Source of the DNA: Symbiodinium natans
Lineage: Eukaryota > Sar > Dinophyceae > Suessiales > Symbiodiniaceae
Length of the DNA stretch: 64,000 nt
Reading direction: 5' to 3'
NCBI GenBank assembly: GCA_905221605.1
Contig: CAJNDS010002315.1
Coordinates: 401,817 to 465,816 of the forward strand
The notes under the pieces are model-generated. The model worked only from the letters and a program-made list of their open reading frames with translations. It was not told the origin of the DNA and ran no database searches. Positions 44,654 to 54,255 of the stretch are shown here, piece after piece (within the stretch, counting starts at the first letter, position 1; every line of letters starts with the position of its first letter). The translations under genes were made by a program, and so were the position numbers.

Positions 44654-45205
44654 GAGTTTAGAGTTTATAAGGTTCGAGGTAGGACTAATATAGGTCTTCC
44701 CTTCTTGTCCCGAAGGGTTTTTAAAGCAATTTGCTGACCAAGTATCAGGGCCTTCGGGTTTCAGGGTTTTAGGGTTTAGGGTTTAGGGTTTAGGGTTTTC
44801 ATAGGGCTTAGGTGGATTTACGGCTCGGAGTTATGCAGCCCCTGAATCCCCCACGCCCTGAGTTTTGTCAGGTGCTGGATGTGCGACTTTGACAAATCTG
44901 AGGGCTTAAACCCTAAACCCTAAAAAGCCCTGGCCGCAAACCCCTCGCCCCGAAGCTCTTTGTACCAGCTTCGGGTGCAAGGGTTTGTTCTCTCTTAGAC
45001 TTGGGGGTTTTTGGGCTGAGGGTTGAGTATATGCTTGGGGTTCAACCCTGCATCTGCCGACTTACTCCGGTACAGAATCCTATTAAACCCTAAAGCCTAA
45101 CCCCAGGCATAGACCTGGATGTACTTTCCCGTCTCACAGGACCTTGTATGCAGTTCACGATGTTTGTAGAATTCCGCGCACGCTCATGTGAAGAGCTGTC
45201 ATAGG

Positions 45206-45335
45206 TATTTGGAGGTTCATGGTACTAAGTAACCCAGGTAAAACTGTACTGATAACCCAATCATAACCCTATTGGGGTGGTTATAACTACACTCATAGTT
45301 GGGTTATAAGTTATAAGTACCCTGAACCTCCAAGT
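45206..45335. mobile_element. MITE-like element, family B, copy 5 (long hairpin)
   Basis: TATTTGGAGGTTCATGGTAC ... GTACCCTGAACCTCCAAGT, with inner GGGTTATAA/TTATAACCC-type pairing. Confidence 0.8.
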
Positions 45336-45649
45336 CTGGTGCCTGAAATTACGTTTCCTCATGTCTCGTGCATGCTGCTCGTGACCGGCCGCTTTTGGTA
45401 CGCAATCTCCTCAGGTATGTTTGGGGCGAGGGGTTTGGGGTTTAGGGTTTGGGGTGTGGGGTTTAGTGCGGGTTCAGGGTTTGGGGTACATACGGCGACA
45501 GCTCTTGAACATCTGAAGGTGCCCTCGATTTTTAAATATGAAGCCCCCCTTTCTTGCCCAAACAGAAGGGTCTAGGGCTTAGGGTGTTTTTCATCGAGGC
45601 TTGCTCACATGTTGGACGAAGATCGCGCTCTCGCCTAAGCGCGGACGTG

Positions 45650-45895
45650 CCCACTCGCGCCCTCCTCGGAACTGTCAGCGCTTTTGGATTCGGGGCTCTA
45701 AACCCGAAACCCTAAACCTTAAACCCTAAACCCTAAACCCCAAACCCACGAAAGGCACTTTTGGACGTGTGGCCTCGCGAGAGAGAGTGTCGTCAATTTT
45801 TGGATGCGTGGCTTCACGCGAAGCCGCCGTCGCTTTTGGACCCGCGGGTTCGCGAAATGCGAAGGTGTCACTGCTTTTGCACTTCTGCGCTCTCA
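45650..45895. repeat. Imperfect minisatellite split by a telomere-like block
   Basis: CGCTTTTGGA(C/T)...GTGG...TCGCGA units recur about every 40-50 bp. CCCTAAA-like repeat at about 45698-45745 interrupts them. Confidence 0.5.
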
Positions 45896-46205
45896 TGATT
45901 TTTTTGCTGTTTGCGGTCTACGCGGACTTGAATCAGAAAAAACACCTCAACGATTTGAGGGTACCCTCCATGCTTACATGAAACTTCTCAAATTGGTAAG
46001 CTAGGGTGTGAATGTACCGTTTTTTTCAGGCCTGAAAGAATGAAACCTAGTCTCTCAAGACGACCCGAACTGCGACCCCCCTCTGTACGAACCCTGCTTT
46101 CGGAAGTGTGGGGCTCAGGGTTTAGGGCGATTTGGGGTTTAGGGTTTAGGGTTTAGGGTTCCCAAAAAGCCCTAAAAACCCTGTGCTTCTGCAAAGAGTG
46201 CCCAG

Positions 46206-46268
46206 GTTCTGGAGTCGCAGACGCCCGGCCGGCCTGGTTGCTGGGCACCGGCTGGCGCTGGTTTGGGG
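46206..46268 (+). CDS. Exon-like island, unassigned
   Basis: CCCAG|GTT opens VLESQTPGRPGCWAPAGAGL then G, followed by GCTTAG. Weak. Confidence 0.25.
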
Positions 46269-46269
46269 G

Positions 46270-46460
46270 CTTAGGGCTTGGGTTTAGGGTTTAGGGGTTA
46301 AGGTTTAGGACTTAAGGTTTAGGGCTCAGGGCTTAGGGCTTAGCGCTTAGGGTTTAGTGTTTAGGGTTTAAGGTTTAGGGCTTAGGGCTTGGCGCTTAGG
46401 GTTTAGGGTTTAGGGTTTGGGGTTTGGGGTTTGGGGTTTGGGGTTTGGGGTTTGGGGTGG
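46270..46460. repeat. Degenerate array ending in homogeneous (TTTGGGG)8
   Basis: Mixed GGGTTTA/GGGCTTA units pass into about eight perfect TTTGGGG units (46405-46458). Confidence 0.95.
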
Positions 46461-47061
46461 GGGTCCCCATGCAGGTACCTGTTATAGGGCTCCTTACACC
46501 TGACCCTCAGCCCTATTATACTGACAGGTCTCCAGCATAGCTGCCTCAATGTGTAGAATCAACACCGGGTAGTTTTCAAAGTCGAAGCATGTGTGTTGAA
46601 GAAGGGGTACCCAAGAAAGGATTTCTAGGATAGAACGAAACCCTAAACCCTAAAAGGGATGTTGGAGTTTTCTGGGTTAGGCTCATCTTGGACCTTGAGT
46701 GGGCACCATTACCTCGCTTCTACGGGGGTTCGCACTTTGGGTTTTGGGGGCTTAGGTTCCCTAAACAGTTTAGGGTTTAGAGTTTAGGCTGAACCCTAAA
46801 CCCTAAACCCTAAACCCCCGAGTTTAGGCTGAACCCTAAACCCTAAACCTAGTTTACGGTTCAGGGTTTAGGGTTTAGAGTTTGCAAAACCCCTAGACCC
46901 TAAACTCCGGAGTTTTTGGCCAGGGAAAAAGGAATCCAAGCAGCCCTGGACCATTGCAAATCCTGGTGGCCTCAGCCTCAAATGCCTGAGCCCACCATGG
47001 CCCTGGGGCTTAGGGTTTCAGGCTCAGGGGGCGGGTTCGGGCTAAGCCTAAACCCTAAACC

Positions 47062-47230
47062 GCAACCCCAAACCCCAAACCCCAAACCCCAAACCCCAAA
47101 CCCCAAACCCCAAACCCCAAACCCCAAACCCCAAACCCCAAACCCCAAACCCCAAACCCCAAACCCCAAACCCTAAACCCTAAACCCTAAACCCTAAACC
47201 CCAAACCCTAAACCCTAAACCCTAAACCCT
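47062..47230. repeat. Homogeneous (CCCCAAA)15 followed by (CCCTAAA)n
   Basis: About fifteen CCCCAAA units, then a switch to CCCTAAA at about 47172. Confidence 0.97.
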
Positions 47231-47335
47231 AGCTTTATGGCCTTCGGTTTTTAGGGCTTGAGGCCCAGGGTGGCTCATGGAGCCCCGGCTCCCTTCGAGA
47301 TGTGATAAACTCTAGGATTTAGGGTAGGGTTTAGG

Positions 47336-47433
47336 GCTTGGGGTTTAGGGTTTAGGGTTTAGGGTTTAGGGTTTAGGGTTTAGGGTTTAGGGTTTAGGGT
47401 TTAGGGTTTAGGGTTTAGGGTTTAGGGTTTAGG
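47336..47433. repeat. Perfect (TTTAGGG)14 array
   Basis: Fourteen uninterrupted units. With 47172-47230 it forms an opposed pair about 100 bp apart. Confidence 0.97.
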
Positions 47434-47439
47434 GCAAGT

Positions 47440-48320
47440 GGGTCATTGAGGTTCTGGGCGGTTGAGGATGGATTTGGAGGGGATTCGGGGCCTAGGGCTG
47501 GCTGAAAAGATAGGGAGCGAAACCTCAACCGCATAACATCGTCTCAGCCCGAAGCCCTACGCCTTCTAGGGTGCCTAGTAGTGCCCCTATTCCCATTTTG
47601 GTGGGGTTTAGGTTCCCTGATAGAACCCCTTTAAGCACAAAAGCGCATCCTGTTTTATCCTACGTTACCGGGCGACCGAGCCTTCTATAACCCGAACCCC
47701 CAAGAATTTCAGGGTCTAGGCTCCAGGGTTGAGGGGATTGGCGCCTTAACCCCTGAACCCGTAACCCCTTAAGCCCTACACCCTAAACCCCAAACCCTCC
47801 ACACCCCTGGCGCCTAAAGTAAGCATCAGGTGGAGTTTGAGCCCCCTATCCGTCCGGGCGAAGCTCCGAAATCTCCAAGGGCTTAGGTTTGTCAAGGTTT
47901 AGGTTTTAGGGTGTTCATGGCCCCCCCCCCCTGTGTAAACCAAGAACGTTCCTAAGTTCTACATCCCCTAAACCCTACACTGTACCCTAGACCTACACCC
48001 CCCTAAGAACCAAAACCTTCACTTCCTGCCCAAGGCAATCCGGCGCCCCGTAGGCAATTGCCATCATGAAGAGATCCTTTCAAGGCCCTCTTCTGGGATT
48101 TCGTTTTTTTCTCTTTACCGAGCGCAGGCTGTGTTTAGGGTTCAGGGATTTAGGGTTTAGGGATTCATGGGTTTAGGGTTCATGGGCTAGGTTTTCGGGT
48201 CATCTCAGCATGCAAGGGTTTGAGGGTGCCAGGCAGGAAGTCTTGAAGGATGAGTGCCAGAGCCTTATGGGTCACGAGGGCTGGCGGCATGGCTGCCCTC
48301 CGGCGGTGCGTTAGGCCCTA
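47440..48320. other. Repeat mosaic and island 48205-48310
   Basis: Degenerate telomere motif at 47740-47800, 47890 and 48130-48200. The island is open on both strands (plus QEVLKDECQSLMGHEGWRHG; minus AAMPPALVTHKALALILQDF) and cannot be assigned. Confidence 0.35.
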
Positions 48321-48420
48321 AACCCTAAACCCTAAACCCTAAACCCTAAACCCTGAACCCTGAACCCTGAACCCTGAACCCTGAACCCTGAACCCTGAAC
48401 CCTGAACCCTAACCCTAACA
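48316..48420. repeat. (CCCTAAA)n passing into homogeneous (CCCTGAA)9
   Basis: Five canonical units, then about nine CCCTGAA units, then CCCTAA. Confidence 0.97.
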
Positions 48421-48791
48421 GCCGCAGCAAGGCGACGTCTCATGGCCTTACATGATATTCAGTAATCCTTCGAATGCACTACTGACTGAACTTGAGATGT
48501 ACAAGCAGGGTTGCTGCGCAACCTTATCCATAAACCCTGAACTCTGGGCCCTAAACCCAAGCTCTCAACCCAGGGGGTTGACCTTAAGAACACCACACTA
48601 GGTTTGCTTTGGGATATGTATTAAAGTTACCCCGAAAGCCTCAACCTTAAACCCTAAACCCTAATAGTATAGGGTGTTTTGGGTTTGGGAGTGATTCGGG
48701 ATAGTTTGCAAAGTTCTATGGCCCCCCCTCGTCCCTTTGTTTTAGAGGTTCAGGGTTTAGGGTTTAGGGTGTAGGGTCGCGCAGAGGCATT

Positions 48792-49139
48792 GTGCCGCCC
48801 AAGAATTTCCAAGATGTCCTCGCAGCCACTATGCGACTCCACCCGCTCGATGCCACAGACATCCGCGTTCGGCCGCGGCAGATTCAAGCACCACCTTTCA
48901 GAAAATTCTTCCCATGGACTCTACGGCTTCGGTGGGTTTATGATTTTTTGGGGCCAGTGCCGTCTTGGCAGGCTCCTGGCGACAGTGGTGCCAGCACAGG
49001 GAGACTTTGCCGGCGCTGGGAACTGCAGCAGACTCAGCCAGAGCCCGACCTGGGAGGGAAGATACCGAGGACTCGCCAACCACGACGCCACCAGACGGCC
49101 ACCTTCCGTGACACCGAGTCCTGCCAGTCAGCAGCCTAG
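48792..49139 (+). CDS. Possible coding island, unassigned
   Basis: A GC-rich, repeat-free 350 bp with frames open on both strands. In the + frame from 48792 it reads PPKNFQDVLAATMRLHPLDA then TDIRVRPRQIQAPPF. The start codon is GTG or upstream. No family recognised. Confidence 0.25.
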   Translation: MPPKNFQDVLAATMRLHPLDATDIRVRPRQIQAPPFRKFFPWTLRLRWVYDFLGPVPSWQAPGDSGASTGRLCRRWELQQTQPEPDLGGKIPRTRQPRRHQTATFRDTESCQSAA

Positions 49140-50073
49140 GTCGAGGTTGGCCTTGCCTCTGTATAAGGGTAGTTATATATGGGCCCGGAACATGGTCCCT
49201 TACTTCCTTTAAAGGGTTCTGATGTAGAGGCCCCTGAGTTGTATAGGGTATGTAACTACCCTAAGACTACCTGACCCAGACATGACGAATATCCGGAAGG
49301 TGTGTCAAGAAAACACACACAAAGAATAGACAGACTGTGCAGAGCGGGTTAGAGTCTTGCGGTTTCGTTTTAGAGTTCGGCTTTCGGGCTGAGGGTCCAA
49401 TACCCGGAACCCTAAGCCCGATGAATATGCCATCGAAGGAGTTTAGGGTTTAGGGTTTAGGGGAGTATGTTCGTGCTATGAGAGGAGATCATGCCACAGG
49501 GATCATTCATGTGCATCAACAGATGGAAACGACATGGCCGGAGAAATCGGCCGATTCATGCCGCACAAGGGATGATCCTCTCGTGGTTTAGGTTTTAGGG
49601 CTTAGGGTGTAGGGTTTACGGTGATGCGCTCAGAGTGGCATGTCCAAGAAGGTCGTGGACCATGATTTTGTACTCGCCGAAGATGCAAGAAACCACCCTT
49701 AACCCTAAACCCCGCGTCATCGAACTGCGATTTATACCCTCGACGCTCCGAACACCAAACGAGCCCAGTCCCTACACCACGCATAAACATTTTCCCCACC
49801 ACCACCACCAGCCTCAGAAGAATGAAAGGCGACCTGGACCCAAATTTTAGGGGGTGGAGCTGAGCTGAGGAAAATGTTTATGCCCCGAATACGAACTGAG
49901 CCCTACGCCTAAACCATCAGCCCTAAATCAACCCTCAGCCCCCAACCGTAAACCCCAAGCCCTACCCTAAACCCCAAACCCTGAACCCCAAACTCTAAAA
50001 CCCCCACTACAACTCCCACTGAAACTCCCTCTAAAACTCCCACCCGACCCGAGATGAACTGTGGCATTGGCAG

Positions 50074-50143
50074 GCCCATTTCCCGGGACGCCTCATGAGC
50101 TGGGGCTGGGAATGACCTTGAAAAGCCGACGCTGGACTGGGCA
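50074..50143 (+). CDS. Exon, unassigned
   Basis: GGCAG|GC ... CA|GTTGAG: PFPGTPHELGLGMTLKSRRW then TG. CCCTAAA-like repeat lies upstream and TTTAGGG downstream. Confidence 0.4.
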
Positions 50144-50534
50144 GTTGAGGGGGTTGCTTTTAGGGTTTCGGGTTTAGGGTTTAGGGTTCAGGGTTTAGGG
50201 GGTAGGCGTATGTGCAGGTTAGGGGCTTGTAAGCTTACGGGAACTCTTTTCGGGTGCTTGGGGGCCGGGGGGGTGGGGTCCCCTAAAATCACCCTTCCAT
50301 CTTCAGTCAGACGTTGGGTTAGTTGTAGGGCTTCAAGGTTCAGGGTTGAGGGTCAACCGTGACCTGTAAGGGCCCCTAAGGTAACTTTGACGTTGACTCA
50401 GGGTAGATTAGGGCTTGGGGTTTAGGGGTGGCCGGATTTGGGGTTTACGTCTCATTAGGCATGAGAGGTGGTCGGGTTTAGGGTTTGGGGTTTTGGGGCT
50501 GAGTTGAACTCAAGGTTTGGGGCGGCGTAGCGGT

Positions 50535-50629
50535 TACTTGAAGCTTCGTGGGTAGACATAAGTAGGGCTTAGTTAAGTGTATCATATAGGTCACCGAACA
50601 GGAAACCCTTACGACTACCCACGAACCTA
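50535..50629. mobile_element. MITE-like element, family B, copy 6
   Basis: TTACTTGAAGCTTCGTGGGT ... ACTACCCACGAACCT, with GACATAAGTAGGG inside. Confidence 0.65.
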
Positions 50630-50869
50630 CCCTAAACCCTAAACCGTCATGTGGTTTGGGAGTTCGGGTAGCCGGTTTCTCGGTGCAACTCTAGTTGCAA
50701 GGGCCCTCATGCCTCCCTGTACAACCTCGGAACCCTCTAACAAAGGTAAGAGACCATAGGCACCAAAGCAACGAAAAGGTGATAATGCCGAACCCCCCAC
50801 ATGTTTACAGTTGTGCTTAGAAGCCCCAAGGGAGTAGTGAGATCATCTTTGGTGGCTATCGTTCTAAGG

Positions 50870-51640
50870 GCATCCCTAAACCCTAAACCCTAAACCCTAA
50901 ACCCTAAACCCTAAACCCCGGAATATAGCGGGTATCCCTTTCCCTCAGCCCAGGGTCCGCACCTTGTACATGGTTCCCGGGCTTCTTCCCTGGAACCCGA
51001 GCGCCCTAAAACTATTGAGCCCTAAACCCTCAACCCTAAATCCTAAACCCGAAACCCTAAACCCTAAACCCTAAACCTTGAACTCGCCAAACAAAAGATC
51101 TGTCCTCATGCCCCAGCGCCTAGCAGTCGAGTCTCACCTCCGGCCGTCCTGTTGCAAGTATTCGTGAGGTTTAGGGTTTAGGGATTAGGGCTTAGGATTT
51201 GCGATTTCTTCATCCACAAGAGACCCTGAGCCACTAAACCCCCCGACGCCTCCAGCCAAACGCCTGAACCCCAAACCTCGAATCCTACAAAACCTCGGAC
51301 ACATATTCCCAAACCCTAAACCCGAAACAATACAGTAACTCACACGAGCCATACGTCTTCTTGCGGAAGCCGCCGCGTTTTGGGTTTACTTCTCGTCCAC
51401 CCAAAAGGACAAGCCCTAAACCCTAAATCCTAAACCCTAAACCCTAAACCCTAGGGGATCTGCTGAAATCCTACACCACTGCAAACCCCAAACCCTAGAC
51501 CCTAAACCCTACACCCCAAGCAAGCGTTGCACACTTCAGGCGGGTTTAGGGTTCAGGGTATGGGGTTTAGGGTTTAGGGTTTAGGGGTGCACACTCCAAA
51601 GCTGGAGCGTCTTGCCACTCGGAGGTTGTTAGGGTTCGGG
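50870..51640. other. Telomere-like mosaic with island 51090-51160
   Basis: CCCTAAA at 50876-50920, 51015-51080, 51415-51455 and 51485-51515; TTTAGGG at 51165-51195 and 51543-51587. The island reads SVLMPQRLAVESHLRPSCCK up to a GTATTC donor, so it is exon-like but unassigned. Confidence 0.4.
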
Positions 51641-51685
51641 TTCTCAGGATCATGACTGTGTTTAACACTGTTTCACACGGCGCAG

Positions 51686-51772
51686 GGGTATTTTTCAACG
51701 AGCTTTTCCAGTAGCGTCCACGCAAACGCAGCCAGGGCAGAGCCTGGGAACCATAGCATGGGAATAGCCGAA
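51686..51772 (+). CDS. Exon-like island, unassigned
   Basis: GCGCAG|GGG opens GYFSTSFSSSVHANAARAEP then GNHSMGIAE. The 3' edge is uncertain. Confidence 0.3.
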
Positions 51773-51784
51773 GGCCTTAAGCTT

Positions 51785-52780
51785 AGGGTTGGGTTTGGGG
51801 TTTCGGGTTTAGGGTTAATTTTGGGGGTTAGGCGTTAGGGGTTAGGGTTTAGGGTTTAGGGTTTAATTAGGGTTTAGGGTTTAGGGGGGTTTAGGGTTTA
51901 GGGGGGTTAGGGTTTAGGGGGGTTTTGGGTTCAGGGGTTTAGGGGTCTCACAAGGTCTAAGGAGCAAAAGCCCACAAGCTGTTGCAGCCGGATCCCTCTT
52001 GAAAGCTGCCGGGTGTGGAGCTGATGACTATGAACATCTAAAAGCCCACGGCTGTCGTCTGCCTTGCCTACTTTTGGCTCAGCGTGGGCTGTGGATATTT
52101 ATCAAGAGAGTAAAACAATCCGGACACTCCAACAACCCCGTGTTTAAGGAATATTCCTTCGATTCTAAGTAGGGACCCTAGAGATGCAAGGGAGGTTCTT
52201 TAACCCAAGGGTATTGGAGGCTCTGGGAACAAGCGCAGCATCCTCGACCCCAAACCCTAAAGCCCAAAATGCCAGTTTGTCAGGCTATGGGGTTTAGAGT
52301 TCAACTGCCACCCCGAAAGCCCAAACCCTAACCGGATTTGGGGGTTTTCGGTTTAAGGGTTCCTAAAGCCTAAACCCTACAGCCCTCTACCCTAAACCCT
52401 AAACCCTACAGCCCTCTAGCCAGAGTCCTAGCCTCCGATCCCTCAACGCAAGAAGAACTTTGGAGGGGGTGGGGCTGCCTTAAACCCTCCCTTATAAGAG
52501 TCTTGTAAGAGGATTTCTATAAACCCTGTACTGTTTTTAAGAGGCTACCCTCCCATCACTGGCCCTTGCTACACGTAAACCGCGAACAGCTATTGTAGGA
52601 AACTGCCGGCCGTTAAGACTTAGGGAACCCTCAACTCCCGGACACCGACCCCACACCTACCCCAGAAACCCTGACTTAGGGCTCAGGGTCTGGGGTCTGA
52701 AGCTTGGGTTTAGGGGTTAGGTAGAGTTTAGGGTTTAGGGTTTAGGGTTTAGGGCAGTTTAGGGGCTGAGGTTTAGGGTT
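51785..52780. repeat. Telomere-like mosaic
   Basis: TTTAGGG/TTTAGGGG variants at 51785-51945 and 52700-52780; CCCTAAA at 52365-52410. No gene. Confidence 0.6.
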
Positions 52781-52825
52781 GCTAAATCATCCTACATCCC
52801 TCAACCCAAACCCCCCCCCCCGCCG

Positions 52826-52900
52826 GTGCGTGTGTGCGTGCGAGGCGTGGGCATGGGCCAGTGCGAGGGCGTGCGTGCGTGCGTGTGCGTGTGACTGACA
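52826..52900. repeat. GTGC-rich microsatellite at the edge of the snoRNA array
   Basis: GTGCGTGTGTGCGTGCGAGG-type units lead into the first snoRNA unit. Confidence 0.8.
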
Positions 52901-52989
52901 CATGCGCGAGGATGACAAGCTTTTATCTGTCAATCCGCTGAAGAAGGTCATGTGGATCGATTGCAACCTCTAAGAAGTTCTGATGCATG
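52901..52989 (+). ncRNA. Box C/D snoRNA unit 1, double guide to 18S rRNA
   Basis: C-like box AGGATGA at 52909-52915, D' box CTGA at 52938-52941, D box CTGA at 52980-52983. Terminal CATGC / GCATG can pair. Guide before D' is ATCTGTCAATCC (52925-52936), complementary to the conserved 18S segment GGATTGACAGAT. Guide before D is CCTCTAAGAAGTT (52967-52979), complementary to conserved 18S AACTTCTTAGAGG. By the box D+5 rule the targets are the first U of GGAUUGAC and the second U of AACUUCUU, both known methylated uridines in eukaryotes (from memory: yeast Um1269/human Um1326 and human Um1442). Length, boxes and guides all fit the class. The C box departs by one base from RTGATGA. Confidence 0.8.
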
Positions 52990-53069
52990 TTCATGTCGGC
53001 CACATGAAGGAATGTTTGCTGTTCCGCAGAAGTTGTTGTGCATGCGGTTGACAATGCGTGTGCGTGGCT

Positions 53070-53156
53070 CGTGCAAGGATGACAATCCTTTGTCTGTCAA
53101 TCCGCTGAAGAAGATCATGTGGATCGACTGCAACCTCTAAGAAGTTCTGACGCATG
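53070..53156 (+). ncRNA. Box C/D snoRNA unit 2
   Basis: Stem CGTGC / GCATG, C-like box AGGATGA at 53076-53082, intact D' and D boxes (CTGA), and both 18S guides unchanged over the pairing cores. Confidence 0.8.
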
Positions 53157-53223
53157 TTCGGGTGGCCACGTCAAGGAGTGCTTGCTTTTCGGGACGTGTG
53201 CAGACGCGGATGTGTGCTTGGCT

Positions 53224-53310
53224 CGTGCAAGGATGACAAGCTTTTATCTGTCAATCCGCCGAAGAAGATCATGTGGATCGACTTCAACCTCTAAGAAGTT
53301 CTGATGCATG
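53224..53310 (+). ncRNA. Box C/D snoRNA unit 3
   Basis: Stem CGTGCA / TGCATG, AGGATGA at 53230-53236, D box at 53301-53304. D' reads CCGA instead of CTGA, so the internal guide may be weaker here. Confidence 0.75.
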
Positions 53311-53395
53311 CTGACGTGGCCGCATCACATCAAGGAGTGTTTTTCGTGACGCGTGCAGACGCTTGACAGGATGCGCGCTTTGCTGGTGCACGCGC

Positions 53396-53483
53396 TCGCG
53401 CAATGTTGACAAGCTTTAATTTGTCAATCCTCTGAACAAGATCATGTGGATCGATTTCAACCTCTAAGAAGTTCTGACGCATG
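53396..53483 (+). ncRNA. Box C/D snoRNA unit 4
   Basis: C-like box ATGTTGA at 53403-53409. The D' guide has one C-to-T change that keeps a G-U pair. The base before D' is T, extending pairing with the rRNA A. D guide unchanged. Confidence 0.75.
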
Positions 53484-53569
53484 CTCACGTGGCCGCGTCA
53501 CGTCAAGGCGTGTTTTTCGTGACGCGTGCAGACGCTTGACAGGATGTGCGCTTTGCTCGTGCACGCGCG

Positions 53570-53656
53570 CGTGCAATGATGACAAGCTTTAATCTGTCAA
53601 TCCTCTGAAAAAGATCATGTGGATCGATTGCAACCTCTAAGAAGTTCTGATGCATG
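53570..53656 (+). ncRNA. Box C/D snoRNA unit 5, consensus C box
   Basis: Stem CGTGCA / TGCATG, perfect C box ATGATGA at 53576-53582, D' CTGA, D box CTGA at 53647-53650, both guides intact. It is the best representative of the array. Confidence 0.85.
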
Positions 53657-53736
53657 TTCATGTCGGTCGTGTGCAGTAGTGTCTGCGGTTGCGCAGGAGG
53701 TGTTGTGCATGCGGTTGACAGGGTGTGTGCGTGGCT

Positions 53737-53823
53737 CGTGTAAGGATGACAATCCTTTGTCTGTCAATCCGCTGAAGAAGATCATGTGGATCGATTGCAA
53801 CCTCTAAGAAGTTCTGACGCATG
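53737..53823 (+). ncRNA. Box C/D snoRNA unit 6
   Basis: AGGATGA at 53743-53749, D' CTGA, D box at 53814-53817, both guides intact. Confidence 0.8.
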
Positions 53824-53898
53824 TTCGCGTGGCCACGTCAAGGAGTGCTTGCTTTTCGGGACGCGTGCAGACGCGAATTTTGACATGTGTGCTTGGCT

Positions 53899-53987
53899 CG
53901 TGCAGGGATGACAAGCTGTTATCTGTCAATCCGCTGAACAAGGTTCATGTGGATCGATTGCAAACCTCTAAGAAGTTCTGATGCATG
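53899..53987 (+). ncRNA. Box C/D snoRNA unit 7
   Basis: Stem CGTGCA / TGCATG, C-like GGGATGA at 53905-53911, D box at 53978-53981, both guides intact. One extra A precedes the D guide (CAAACCTC). Confidence 0.8.
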
Positions 53988-54149
53988 CAAGAGCTCCTGA
54001 ACGTTCATGTCGGTCGCGTGAAGGAATGCTTGCTTTTCCGGCAAAGGTTTCTCATGCATGTGCAGACGCGTCGTGTTTGACGATGTTCGGAGGCCTTGGC
54101 AGCTGTTTAGCTTGCCCGGCCGTCGTTGTCCAAAGGATATGAGTGCGTG

Positions 54150-54255
54150 GCTCGTGCAAGGACGACCCTAAGCCCTAAACCCTAAACCCTAAACCCTAAA
54201 CCCTAAGCCTTCATTCCACTGAAAGAAATCATTCGGATCGGTTGCATCTCGGACG
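54150..54255 (+). pseudogene. Broken eighth snoRNA unit carrying a telomere-repeat block
   Basis: GTGGCTCGTGCAAGGACGA matches the 5' side of the other units and CACTGAAAGAAATCATTCGG then ATCGGTTGCA matches their middle. Between them, where the others have the D' guide, lies CCCTAAG(CCCTAAA)nCCCTAAG at about 54166-54207. The D guide and D box are gone. No function expected. Confidence 0.65.

Noticed and set aside
46916-47176. 86-codon frame ending in PNPKPQT repeats
   Set aside because: The second half is the CCCCAAA array. The 5' island is open on both strands and cannot be assigned.
49635-49700. Island as an exon on either strand
   Set aside because: Plus (SKKVVDHDFVLAEDA) and minus (SCIFGEYKIMVHDLLGHATL) frames are equally good, and the flanks are oriented as inside an intron.
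52948-53807. Repeated 61-62 codon frames (MDRLQPLRSSDAC...)
   Set aside because: They are translations of the snoRNA units. Conservation is at the boxes and guides, not at codons.
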